Shown here in pieces: positions 27,793-36,099 of a stretch of DNA of 61,590 nucleotides; within the stretch, counting starts at the first letter, position 1, and every line of letters begins with the position of its first letter. This stretch comes from an uncultured Bacteroidota bacterium (GTDB taxonomy: Bacteria > Bacteroidota > Bacteroidia > Bacteroidales > F082), in NCBI GenBank assembly GCA_903891085.1, contig CAITDJ010000067.1, positions 1 through 61,590 on the forward strand, given 5' to 3'. The notes under the pieces are model-generated. The model made no database searches. It was not told the DNA's origin and saw only the letters and a program-made list of their open reading frames with translations. Made by a program: the position numbers and the translations under genes.

Positions 27793-29685
27793 CTATTCCA
27801 GATAGGTATAACCGTAAAGTCCGGAACGGTAATTACTTAAAAATTCCTTCCCTTCCTCGTTGGAGATTTTACCCTGTTTCACCGATGACATCACCCAGGT
27901 TTCTACTGTCCGAACAAGCTTTTTTGAGTTGTACTGAACATAATCCAACACTTCAGCCACTGTTTCACCATCGATTACCTGATCGATATAATAGCCTTTC
28001 GCATCCACCGAAACATGCACTGCATTCGTGTCGCCAAAAAGATTGTGAAGATCACCCAAAATTTCCTGGTAAGCACCAACAAGAAATACCCCGATATAAT
28101 ACGGTTCTTTTGATTTCAGAGAATGCACCGGCATATGATGACTGAAGTTTCTTGTAGCAATGAAATTATCTATTTTACCATCTGAATCGCAGGTAATATC
28201 CTGCAAGGTCGCAAAACGGTCAGGTTTTTCTTCAAGACGATGGATGGGAATTATCGGAAATATCTGATCGATGGCCCATGAATCGGGCAATGACTGGAAC
28301 AATGAAAAATTACAGAAATATTTGTCAGACAATAATTTAGACAGGTTCGAAAACTCTTCAGGTGCCCGTTTCATGGCATTGGCCATTTGGTATATTTCCT
28401 GGGCAATCGACCAGAATAATCTTTCAATCTGGGCACGGGTTTTCAGGTCGAGCAGTCCAAGGCTAAACATCTCGAGCGCTTCTTCACGAATCTGCTGGGC
28501 ATCGTGCCAGGTTTCGAGCATACTTGTCTGGCTTAGGTGCTCCCACGAATTATATAGTTCGTGCAACATTTCATGATCATCGGCCTGCACTTCTTCATCA
28601 TCATCCCAGGTTGGCAATTTTGTCGATTCAAGCACCTCGAACACAAGCACTGAATGGTGCGCGGTGAGTGAGCGACCCGATTCGGTGATAATATTTGGAT
28701 GCGGTATGTCGTTTTTATCGCTGGCATCAACCATGGCAAAAGTGGCGTCATTCACATATTCCTGAATGCTGTAGTTGACACTGCTGCCGCTGTTCGACGA
28801 CCTGCTGCCATCATAATCAACACCCAAGCCACCGCCCACGTCAACAAAACCAATTTTAAATCCAAGTTTGTACAATTGCACGTAAAACTGAGCTGCTTCG
28901 CGCAAGGCAATTTTAATACTACGTATTTTATTCACCTGACTACCAATATGAAAATGAACCAAACGCAGTGAATCCTGCATTTTATTCTTTTCAAGAAAAT
29001 CAAGCGCATCAAGTAACTCGCTGGAAGTGAGGCCAAATTTACTCACATCACCCCCTGAATCTTCCCATTTTCCACTGCCTGTGCTGGCAAGTTTGATACG
29101 AATACCCAAATTCGGGACTACTTTCAATCGTTTGGCAACACGGGCTATCAACTTCAATTCGTTCATCTTTTCGACAACAATGAAGATGGTACGACCCATT
29201 TTTTGTGCCAGCAATGCCAGTTCAATATAGCTTTCATCCTTGTAACCATTGCAAATGATCATCGAATCATGATCGGGATTAATGGCGATAACTGTGTGTA
29301 ATTCAGGTTTTGAGCCTGCCTCCAGACCAATATTAAACTTGCGGCCATGGTTCACTATCTCCTCGACAACCGGACGCATCTGATTTACCTTGATAGGATA
29401 CACAATGAAATTCTGGGCCTTGAATTCATATTCTTCAGCAGCCAGTTTGAAACAATTGCTCATTTGCTCTATCCTGCTATCAAGAATATCCGGAAAACGC
29501 AACAAAACCGGGGCAGACACATCACGTAACTGCAATTCATCTATTAAATCTTTCAGGTCGACAGCAGCACTTCCCGGACGCGGGGTAACAATTACATTTC
29601 CTTTTTCATTGATCGAGAAATAATTGATCCCCCATCCGTGAATATTGTACAGCTCGGCTGAATCTTCAACACGCCATTTTCTCAT
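27793..29685 (-). CDS. speA: Biosynthetic arginine decarboxylase
   Basis: 630 residues, full length for the PLP-dependent SpeA type (alanine racemase-like barrel plus C-terminal beta domain). The PLP lysine is in FIVYPIKVNQMRPVVEE. Other landmarks are GLEAGSKPEL, HFHIGSQV, VDVGGGLGVDYDG and the C-terminal GAYQEILGDLHNLFGDTNAVHV. It converts arginine to agmatine at the start of polyamine synthesis. A TACTTTTG -7-like element lies on the minus strand at 29732-29739, about 50 bases before the start. Confidence 0.96.
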   Translation of the reverse strand: MRKWRVEDSAELYNIHGWGINYFSINEKGNVIVTPRPGSAAVDLKDLIDELQLRDVSAPVLLRFPDILDSRIEQMSNCFKLAAEEYEFKAQNFIVYPIKVNQMRPVVEEIVNHGRKFNIGLEAGSKPELHTVIAINPDHDSMIICNGYKDESYIELALLAQKMGRTIFIVVEKMNELKLIARVAKRLKVVPNLGIRIKLASTGSGKWEDSGGDVSKFGLTSSELLDALDFLEKNKMQDSLRLVHFHIGSQVNKIRSIKIALREAAQFYVQLYKLGFKIGFVDVGGGLGVDYDGSRSSNSGSSVNYSIQEYVNDATFAMVDASDKNDIPHPNIITESGRSLTAHHSVLVFEVLESTKLPTWDDDEEVQADDHEMLHELYNSWEHLSQTSMLETWHDAQQIREEALEMFSLGLLDLKTRAQIERLFWSIAQEIYQMANAMKRAPEEFSNLSKLLSDKYFCNFSLFQSLPDSWAIDQIFPIIPIHRLEEKPDRFATLQDITCDSDGKIDNFIATRNFSHHMPVHSLKSKEPYYIGVFLVGAYQEILGDLHNLFGDTNAVHVSVDAKGYYIDQVIDGETVAEVLDYVQYNSKKLVRTVETWVMSSVKQGKISNEEGKEFLSNYRSGLYGYTYLE

Positions 29686-29904
29686 TACTCTTTATAAGAT
29701 TTAAAGGTTAGAACTATATTCAAAAGTGGTGCAAAAGTAACAAAAATCAATAGTTGAGGTTCAGTTTTTTTCTCCTTCATAAATAATTGTATGTCAATAA
29801 ATTAAATCTGAATTTTTAAGTTCAGTTTAGGCAATTTAAATTTAGTTTTCACAACACTCAAATACAATGTCCAATTTTAATACTTTAGCCTTAAAAGTTT
29901 CACC

Positions 29905-30747
29905 ATGATTTTGATTGCTGACAGTGGCTCAACAAAAACAGAATGGATTGTTCTGGATAAGAATAAACACACCCGGACTTTTTACACCTCAGGTTTCAAT
30001 CCATATTATTTTAAAAGCGAAGAAATTGAACAAATCGTATCCAATGAGCTGCCTACTGACCTGAATATTTCTGCAATTAAACAAGTAATATACTATGGTT
30101 CAGGTTGCTCAACAGTTGAAAACTGTTCTATTGTCAGTCAGGCTTTTAACAGGATTTTTTCTCACGCCCGGTTAACAATCCACCACGATTTACTGGCAGC
30201 CGCGCATGCCTTACTCGGCCATTCGTCGGGTATTGCCTGTATCCTTGGCACAGGATCTAACTCCTGTCGCTTTGATGGCAACATGATCGTACAACAGGTT
30301 CCATCGTTGGGATATCTGCTTGGCGATGAAGGAAGCGCCACCGCCATCGGAAAAAAACTGATAACCGCCATTGTTTACAACGAGGCCCCCGAAGCATTAA
30401 TCAATGCTTTTAATGAAACATATAAGCTTTCACTTGGCCAGATGCTGGATTCGATTTACAGAAAAGAGAAGCCGGGCGTTTTCCTGTCCGGTTTTTCGAA
30501 ATTCATTGGCATGCACATTTCCAATCCCTATTGCCGGAATCTCGTGGCTGAAGTGTTCGATGATTTCATTCGCGTTCAACTCAGCAAATACGACAACTAC
30601 AAAACGATTCCTGTTAGCTTCACCGGCTCAGTGGCCTTTCATTTCAGTGAAATTCTAAAAGAACGATTGTCGAAAAACGGCATTCAACCGGGCAACATAC
30701 TGGCTTCACCCGCTGAGGGATTGATCAATTATTACACTATCGGTTAA
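29905..30747 (+). CDS. BadF/BadG/BcrA/BcrD-type sugar kinase (N-acetylglucosamine kinase-like)
   Basis: 280 residues of the ASKHA superfamily. Phosphate 1 motif is IADSGSTKTEWIV at the N-terminus, phosphate 2 is CILGTGSNSC (about 112), and the adenosine motif is SFTGSVAFHF near 250. Size and motifs match Bacteroidota proteins annotated as N-acetylglucosamine kinase-like ATPases. The likely role is phosphorylating an amino sugar from peptidoglycan or glycan turnover; the substrate is inferred. It converges on the aromatic operon with only 22 bases between stops. Confidence 0.85.
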   Translation: MILIADSGSTKTEWIVLDKNKHTRTFYTSGFNPYYFKSEEIEQIVSNELPTDLNISAIKQVIYYGSGCSTVENCSIVSQAFNRIFSHARLTIHHDLLAAAHALLGHSSGIACILGTGSNSCRFDGNMIVQQVPSLGYLLGDEGSATAIGKKLITAIVYNEAPEALINAFNETYKLSLGQMLDSIYRKEKPGVFLSGFSKFIGMHISNPYCRNLVAEVFDDFIRVQLSKYDNYKTIPVSFTGSVAFHFSEILKERLSKNGIQPGNILASPAEGLINYYTIG

Positions 30748-30769
30748 TAAGAAAATTAACTTGACTTTG

Positions 30770-31864
30770 TCATCCTTTTGCATTCATGACGTTCATTTGA
30801 CGATTGATCGATTCAAGATGGATGGCTTTGAACAATTGGTCGACAAATTCGGCACTCAATCCCTTGTCTTGACCCTTTGCAGTTACTTTTCTGATAATTT
30901 CTTCCCAGCGATGGTTTTGCAAAATGGTGATATTATTCTCTTTCTTGTATTTACCAATGGTTTCCGACACCTGCATGCGTTGTTCCATGAGATCGATGAG
31001 CTGATCATCAAACAAATCAATCTGAACACGAAGTTCACCCAGTATGTCGAGAAACCGACTGTCGTGTGAAACCACCTGCCTTAAAACCAACCGGTCGAGC
31101 AATTCTTTCAGCCCCTGTGGCGTAATCTGCTGGTTCTTATCACTCCAGGCATTATCCGGATCAGGATGCGATTCGAGCATGAGGCCGTCGAAATTCAGAT
31201 CCATCGCTTTCTGTGCAATTTCGAACAGATAAGGTCTTGCCCCGCCGATATGGCTTGGATCACAAAGCATGGGCAAATCAGGAATACGCATACGCAATTC
31301 AATGGGCACCTGCCATTTGGGCTGATTGCGGAAAGCGGTTTTTTCGTAAGTCGAAAAGCCACGGTGTATGGCTCCAAGATGTTTGATTCCAGCAGCATAA
31401 ATTCGCTCAATGGCACCAATCCACAACTCCAGGTCAGGATTTACAGGATTTTTCACGAAAACCATCACATCAGTCCCTTGCAAAGCGTCGGCAATTTCCT
31501 GCATTGCAAAAGGATTTGCAGAGGTGCGGGCCCCAATCCACAATACATCCACGCCAAATTTAATGGCTTCATACACATGTTTCTGAGTGGCCACTTCCGT
31601 GCCAACGGGCAATCCTGTTTCCTGTTTCACCAGTTTCAGCCATTTCAGGCCTTCCGAGCCAACGCCTTCGAATGCATTGGGCCTTGTTCTGGCTTTCCAG
31701 ATTCCCGCCCTGAAAACATCCACTTTGTTTAAAGCGGCCAGTTGAAAAGCCGTATCCATCACCTGTTTTTCTGTTTCAGCGCTGCATGGCCCTGAAATCA
31801 TCAATGGCCTTCCTTTGTATATACTCCAGTTTTGGATAGGCTCTATAAATAGTCTTGTTTTCAT
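30770..31864 (-). CDS. aroF: Bifunctional DAHP synthase / chorismate mutase
   Basis: 364 residues. Residues ~1-262 are a type I-beta DAHP synthase (3-deoxy-7-phosphoheptulonate synthase) with ISGPCSAE, FRAGIWKARTRP, GEV-like GTEVAT, and LCDPSHIGGAR. Residues ~270-360 are an AroQ chorismate mutase (LRVQIDLFDDQLIDLMEQRMQVSETIGKYK). The enzyme opens the shikimate pathway and also converts chorismate to prephenate, the substrate of the upstream pheA and tyrA products. It is the last gene of the four-gene operon, 40 bases after tyrA. C-terminal fusion of the mutase is typical of Bacteroidota. Confidence 0.93.
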   Translation of the reverse strand: MKTRLFIEPIQNWSIYKGRPLMISGPCSAETEKQVMDTAFQLAALNKVDVFRAGIWKARTRPNAFEGVGSEGLKWLKLVKQETGLPVGTEVATQKHVYEAIKFGVDVLWIGARTSANPFAMQEIADALQGTDVMVFVKNPVNPDLELWIGAIERIYAAGIKHLGAIHRGFSTYEKTAFRNQPKWQVPIELRMRIPDLPMLCDPSHIGGARPYLFEIAQKAMDLNFDGLMLESHPDPDNAWSDKNQQITPQGLKELLDRLVLRQVVSHDSRFLDILGELRVQIDLFDDQLIDLMEQRMQVSETIGKYKKENNITILQNHRWEEIIRKVTAKGQDKGLSAEFVDQLFKAIHLESINRQMNVMNAKG

Positions 31865-31904
31865 TCGTTGTTGATTTTTTAGTCAGAGATTAGTTTGTAA
31901 AAAT

Positions 31905-32750
31905 TTAGTTCAGGATTTTCCGGATCGTATTTGCCTCATTTATCAATTCCTTTAATCCGTCCTGGTTTTTTTCAAGAATATACTTTTTAAACAGATTCAT
32001 TTTTTCGAGATAATTGTCCATCACTTCAATAATATAAGCTGAATTTTGCAGGAAGATGGGAGCCCATGTTTCAGCACTGCTTTTTGCCAGGCGCACTGTC
32101 GAATCGAAACCACCCCCAGCCAGTTTCAAGATGTTTTCCTCATCCTTTTCCTTATCCAACACACTCAAGGCGAGTGAAAAGGAGGTAATATGTGAGATAT
32201 GTGAGACATATGCCACATGGATATCGTGCTCAGATGACTTCATATATGACAACCGCATATTGAGTATTTTGTACATTGCAATTACTGTTTCGAGGGCATC
32301 CTGATCTGATAATTCCGGATCGCAGATGATGGCATGTTTGTAATCGAACAGTTTCCCGATAGCAGCCATTGGGCCCGAAAACTCTGTTCCGGCCATTGGG
32401 TGCGAAGCCACATAACGACCGCGATTGCTTTGACCCGCCACAGCAGCGGCAATACCGGCTTTGGTCGAGCCCATATCTGTAACAACTTTTTTTGTTCCAA
32501 GCATCCATGTCAGGATGTTGGGCAACATCTCCCGGTTCGCATTGACGGGTGTACTCAAAATAATCAGGTCAGACTTTTCGACCGCTGGCTGAAGCTCCTC
32601 TATTTCATCCACCAGACCACTGTGCAAGGCGATGTTTTGGTGATGTATATTACTGTCGACACCAATGATGGAAGTTGCAAATCCTCTTCTTTTCAGGTCG
32701 ATGGCAAGCGAACCGCCTATCAGTCCGATTCCAACAATACAGACTTTCAT
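31905..32750 (-). CDS. tyrA: Prephenate dehydrogenase
   Basis: About 281 residues. The frame opens at 32786, but ATG 32750 has GAAGGAG nine bases upstream and starts directly at the Rossmann strand (MKVCIVGIGLIGGSLA), so I prefer it. Further motifs are DMGSTK and SHPMAGTEFSGP, which carries the catalytic-site histidine, and the helical dimer domain (HVAYVSHISH). It oxidatively decarboxylates prephenate to 4-hydroxyphenylpyruvate. No ACT domain is present, so feedback by Tyr is not visible in this protein. Third gene of the operon. Confidence 0.92.
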   Translation of the reverse strand: MKVCIVGIGLIGGSLAIDLKRRGFATSIIGVDSNIHHQNIALHSGLVDEIEELQPAVEKSDLIILSTPVNANREMLPNILTWMLGTKKVVTDMGSTKAGIAAAVAGQSNRGRYVASHPMAGTEFSGPMAAIGKLFDYKHAIICDPELSDQDALETVIAMYKILNMRLSYMKSSEHDIHVAYVSHISHITSFSLALSVLDKEKDEENILKLAGGGFDSTVRLAKSSAETWAPIFLQNSAYIIEVMDNYLEKMNLFKKYILEKNQDGLKELINEANTIRKILN

Positions 32751-32844
32751 ATGATATTCTCCTTCTGTTGTTTTAAAAAATTCCACTCATTTTCTATACT
32801 GAATTATTTACCGATCATTACATTTCTCTTTGAACTGTATAACC

Positions 32845-34017
32845 CTATGCAATAGATAACCTGTCAATTGCCTTGTGTAACATGGTTTCGTTTGCACAAA
32901 GTGAAATGCGAATGTATTCGTTCCCCTGGTCACCAAAAATGAAACCAGGCGTAATAAAAACATGCGATTTATGAAGAATGGCTTCCGAAAGTGCTTCGCC
33001 GCTCGCCGTATTGGCAGGTATTTTTCCCCAGACAAACAAACCCGATTGGTTGCTATCGAAGGAACAATGTAGCTTGTGCATGATTGAATCGACCAATTTC
33101 CGTCTCTTTCCATAGATGTTGTTGACCGATTCATGCCAGGAAGCAGGACTATTTAGTGCTTCAACGGCAGCCAGTTGCATGGGTTGAAACATCCCTGAAT
33201 CCATATTGCTTTTCACTTTAACAATGCTTGAAATAAAATCCTTGTGTCCGGCAACCATTCCAATCCTCCACCCTGCCATATTGTGCGATTTGCTCATCGA
33301 ATTGAGTTCGAGTGCCACCTCTTTTGCCCCATCGACCGACAATAGACTCAGATGATCGTTGTTTAAGATAAAACTGTAAGGATTATCATTGCAAAGCAAA
33401 ATACTGTGTCTGTATGCAAAAGCGACCAACTCTTCAAAAAGTTTTTTACTTCCTTTTGTTCCGGTGGGCATGTGAGGATAATTTACCCACATGATTTTCA
33501 CCCGGGTCAGATCACTGTCCTCCAGTTCCTGAAGATTTGGATACCAGTTGCGACCGGCATCAAGCTTGTATGACCTGACTTTTCCACCGGCTAATTTTGT
33601 CACCGAAGTATAGGTTGGATATCCGGGATTGGGCACCAGCACTTCATCACCATCGTTCACAAAGGCCATGGTGATATGCATGATACCTTCCTTTGAGCCA
33701 ATGAGTGGTAGTATTTCGTTTCCGGGATTCAGGACAACCTGAAAGTACTTCAAATACCAATCAGCAAACGCGTTGCGTAAGGCCGGAATGCCGTTATAGC
33801 TCTGGTAACCATGCGTATGATTCATGCTGGCTGCCTCTCCTAATTTATCAATGACCGCTTTTGACGGTGGAAGGTCGGGGCTGCCAATACCAAGATTAAT
33901 GATATCAGCACCGGCTTTTCGCATTTCATCAATCTGCCTTAGTTTTTGTGAAAAATAATATTCCTGAACCAGTTCAGTCCTCAATGAGGGTTTTATTTTC
34001 GGGTGGCCGTTGTCCAT
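32845..34017 (-). CDS. PLP aminotransferase class I/II (probable aromatic aminotransferase)
   Basis: 390 residues, fold type I. It has INLGIGSPDLPP near the N-terminus, VPNPGYPTYTS, NYPHMPTGTKGS, NDNPYSFI, and the PLP lysine in SMSKSHNMAGWRIG. The start is supported by AGGAG about ten bases upstream. It overlaps pheA by 44 bases, so the two are translationally linked. Between prephenate dehydratase and prephenate dehydrogenase, the natural role is transamination of phenylpyruvate and 4-hydroxyphenylpyruvate to Phe and Tyr. By sequence alone it also resembles LL-diaminopimelate-type aminotransferases. Confidence 0.88.
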   Translation of the reverse strand: MDNGHPKIKPSLRTELVQEYYFSQKLRQIDEMRKAGADIINLGIGSPDLPPSKAVIDKLGEAASMNHTHGYQSYNGIPALRNAFADWYLKYFQVVLNPGNEILPLIGSKEGIMHITMAFVNDGDEVLVPNPGYPTYTSVTKLAGGKVRSYKLDAGRNWYPNLQELEDSDLTRVKIMWVNYPHMPTGTKGSKKLFEELVAFAYRHSILLCNDNPYSFILNNDHLSLLSVDGAKEVALELNSMSKSHNMAGWRIGMVAGHKDFISSIVKVKSNMDSGMFQPMQLAAVEALNSPASWHESVNNIYGKRRKLVDSIMHKLHCSFDSNQSGLFVWGKIPANTASGEALSEAILHKSHVFITPGFIFGDQGNEYIRISLCANETMLHKAIDRLSIA

Positions 34018-34873
34018 GTTGATATTCTCCTAATATTTGAAAATGTGCTGTAAGTGGTTTGATTGCTTCGAGCGCCTGCTGATATCGGTTATAGTCCTTA
34101 AAAACCAGATCGATATAAAAGAAATATTCCCATTCGATACCGACAATCGGGAGTGACTGTATTTTCGTGAGGTTCATGTGGTAAAAGGAAAGTACCGACA
34201 ACACTTGCGACAATTGTCCTTCTTCGTGTCGGAGCGAAAAACAGAGCGTCGATTTGTTAATGGTCTGGTTGGCTATTTGTTCCAGTTCCATGACCTTATT
34301 ACTTTCGGTAATAATCTGAAATCGGGTGAAGTTCCGTTTGTTGGTTTCCACTTCTGTTTTCAGAATTTCCACCCCGTACATGCGGGCAGCTAGTTCGCTG
34401 CCGAGAGCGGCGATGCCAGTCAGGTTCTCTTCACGTATCCATTTTACACTCAGGGCGGTATCTGCCGAATCGATGATGCGGACACCCTTTCGCCGCAATT
34501 CATTCAAAAAATGCTGGCACTGTTGTATGGCGATGGGATGTGAATGTATCTCCCTGATTTCATCAATGGTTTGACCCGGCAGGGCAATCAGATTCTGAAC
34601 CACGCGCAGGTATTGCTCGCCCATGATCAGCAATCCGCTCTCACGCAATAAGGTGAGATTCTGCAGCAGACTACCGGCTACTGAGTTTTCCATGGCTACA
34701 ATGCCACAATCCACCCGTTTGTCGGATAGTTTGTTGAACAGGTCGTTAAATGTTTCGCACGGAACAATTTCGATCGGAATTTCGCCAAAGAATTGCTTTG
34801 CAGCAATTTCGTGAAAGGCTCCAAATCCACCCTGAATGGCAACACTTATTTTGTTTTCTTTTATCAATGTCAT
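33974..34873 (-). CDS. pheA: Prephenate dehydratase with ACT domain
   Basis: 299 residues. The catalytic domain (about 8-190) has VAIQGGFGAFHEIAA, GIVAMENSVAGS and NKRNFTRFQII, where the Thr-Arg-Phe motif is catalytic. An ACT domain follows (about 208-285). The usual ESRP Phe-binding motif reads QSLP here, which I believe is common in Bacteroidota. The enzyme makes phenylpyruvate. First gene of the aromatic operon, preceded by a ~200-base leader with an aromatic leader peptide and terminator, so it is probably controlled by attenuation. Confidence 0.95.
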   Translation of the reverse strand: MTLIKENKISVAIQGGFGAFHEIAAKQFFGEIPIEIVPCETFNDLFNKLSDKRVDCGIVAMENSVAGSLLQNLTLLRESGLLIMGEQYLRVVQNLIALPGQTIDEIREIHSHPIAIQQCQHFLNELRRKGVRIIDSADTALSVKWIREENLTGIAALGSELAARMYGVEILKTEVETNKRNFTRFQIITESNKVMELEQIANQTINKSTLCFSLRHEEGQLSQVLSVLSFYHMNLTKIQSLPIVGIEWEYFFYIDLVFKDYNRYQQALEAIKPLTAHFQILGEYQHGQRPPENKTLIED

Positions 34874-34885
34874 AATTTCTTAGGC

Positions 34886-34916
34886 AAAAAAAAAGTCCCG
34901 AACTTTCCGGGACTTT
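34886..34916 (-). terminator. Attenuator terminator in the pheA leader
   Basis: Read on the minus strand, AAAGTCCCG (34916-34908) pairs with CGGGACTTT (34900-34892) around a 7-base loop. Nine T residues follow (34894-34886). It lies only 13 bases before the pheA start and downstream of the operon promoter, so it must be conditionally bypassed. Confidence 0.9.
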
Positions 34917-34948
34917 TACATTATTTATTTTTTATAAGCAATAACGCA

Positions 34949-35011
34949 TCAGTCCGGCTTCTGCAGATAATAAAAAAAGAAGTAAAACGAAGAGGCATTG
35001 CGTGTATTCAT
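34949..35011 (-). CDS. Leader peptide of the pheA operon attenuator (20 aa)
   Basis: A 20-codon ORF from ATG at 35011 to TGA at 34949. Residues 9-15 read FYFFFYY, seven successive Phe/Tyr codons, followed by LQKPD and stop. It lies about 64 bases after the predicted transcription start and 33 bases before the terminator stem. Its last codons plus the stop contain CCGGACT (34957-34951), which can pair with the 5' arm of the terminator (AGTCCCGG, 34914-34907) with a one-base bulge. A ribosome finishing the peptide would mask that sequence and let the terminator form; stalling at Phe/Tyr codons would leave it free to act as antiterminator. There is no clear ribosome binding site, as usual here. 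The ORF is seen directly; the mechanism is inferred. Confidence 0.85.
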   Translation of the reverse strand: MNTRNASSFYFFFYYLQKPD

Positions 35012-35081
35012 GATGTCAGTGTTCAGTTGAAAGTCATTGTTGTGCGAACGAAATATTGCTGTGTCCGCATAATTGACCGGG

Positions 35082-35111
35082 CAAAAATAGATTATTATTC
35101 CAAGTAACCAA
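35082..35111 (-). promoter_or_regulatory. Promoter of the aromatic amino-acid operon
   Basis: On the minus strand, TTG (35111-35109) and TATTTTTG (35089-35082) are separated by exactly 19 bases, a perfect match to the Bacteroidota TTG-N19-TAnnTTTG consensus. Transcription would begin near 35076, giving a ~200-base leader. Confidence 0.8.
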
Positions 35112-35134
35112 GTAAATAATTATTTTTCTTCTGA

Positions 35135-35166
35135 ATTGTCAATTGACAATGGATAATTGACAATGG
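35135..35166. repeat. Short palindromic repeat between miaA and the pheA promoter
   Basis: A 16-base perfect palindrome, ATTGTCAATTGACAAT (35135-35150), is followed by a second partial copy (ATAATTGACAATGG, to 35166). It is of the same low-complexity filler type as the larger repeat regions near 38 and 39 kb. It could also act as a weak hairpin at the miaA 3' end. Confidence 0.5.
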
Positions 35167-35172
35167 CAAACT

Positions 35173-36099
35173 TTATGAACCTGAAACAAAACGCTGATGA
35201 ATTAATTCAATCATCCGATCGATTTCTTGACGGGTAAACCATGTATAGGCATCATTTTTACGGAACCAGGTCATCTGCCGCTTTGCATAGCGACGGGTAT
35301 TCACTTTTATTTGTTCAATAGCCTGTTCGAGCGTGCATTGTCCATGCAGGTAATCGAACAATTCTTTGTAACCAACCGTATTCAACGCGTTTAAATGACT
35401 GAAACGGATTAATCCATTTGCTTCTTCTAAAAATCCATCGGCCATCATCGTGTCAACGCGCTGATTAATTCGTTGGATCAGTTCCTTTCGATCCGTCACA
35501 ATAGCCAATCTGATTATTTCAAAAGGACGTACTTTTTGCGATCCGGTCCGGAATGAGGTGTAAGTTTTTCCGCTTTGTAAACAAACTTCGAGTGCACGTT
35601 GCAAACGTCTGGGATTTTGCGCATCCATCTTCTGAAAATATTCAGGATCGAGTGTTTTGAGTCGCTGCTGTAACCCCTCAATTCCTTCGTTTTGGTAAAT
35701 TTGGTGCACTTCATTTCGTATTCCGGAAGTTGTTTCGGGTAGTTCATCCAACCCGTTGCAAACGGCATCAATAAACAACCCCGAACCACCGCACAATATG
35801 ACGATATTATGTTTTTCAAATAGTTGAGAGAGCAAACTGATAGCGTTTTGTTCGTAGCTAGCCACATCAAAAGTATCGTGGATGCTGGTGTTTCCGACAA
35901 AATGATGCGTTGCCTGACTTTGCTCGTGCCAGGTTGGTGCTGCGGTTCCTATGGGGAGTTCCCTGTAAAACTGACGACTGTCAGCCGAAATGATCTCCGT
36001 GTTGAAATGCCGTGCAAACTGTATGGCAAGTGAAGTCTTGCCCGAAGCCGTCGGTCCGGCCACGACCAAAAGAAATTTTTTATTCGTTGGTTTCATCAT
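35173..36099 (-). CDS. miaA: tRNA dimethylallyltransferase MiaA
   Basis: About 308 residues. The frame opens at 36123, but paired ATGs at 36099/36096 place the start just before the P-loop region (MMKPTNKKFLLVVAGPTASGKTSLA). Other motifs are SADSRQFYRELPIGTAAPT, where family members usually have DSMQVYRGMDIGTAK, and TRRYAKRQMTWFRK near the C-terminus. It adds an isopentenyl group to A37 of tRNAs reading U-starting codons. It overlaps the cca gene by about 20 bases, so the two tRNA-processing genes are co-expressed. MiaA status can influence attenuation at Phe and Tyr codons, whose tRNAs carry this modification. Confidence 0.95.
   Translation of the reverse strand: MMKPTNKKFLLVVAGPTASGKTSLAIQFARHFNTEIISADSRQFYRELPIGTAAPTWHEQSQATHHFVGNTSIHDTFDVASYEQNAISLLSQLFEKHNIVILCGGSGLFIDAVCNGLDELPETTSGIRNEVHQIYQNEGIEGLQQRLKTLDPEYFQKMDAQNPRRLQRALEVCLQSGKTYTSFRTGSQKVRPFEIIRLAIVTDRKELIQRINQRVDTMMADGFLEEANGLIRFSHLNALNTVGYKELFDYLHGQCTLEQAIEQIKVNTRRYAKRQMTWFRKNDAYTWFTRQEIDRMIELIHQRFVSGS

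Noticed and set aside
31166..31732. 188-codon plus-strand ORF opposite the DAHP synthase gene
   Set aside because: Fully antisense to a conserved enzyme domain with no homology features of its own.
34886..34916. The hairpin before pheA as an ordinary end-of-gene terminator
   Set aside because: No plus-strand gene ends here, and on the minus strand it lies between the operon promoter and pheA with a nine-T tail, which fits an attenuator rather than a gene-end terminator.
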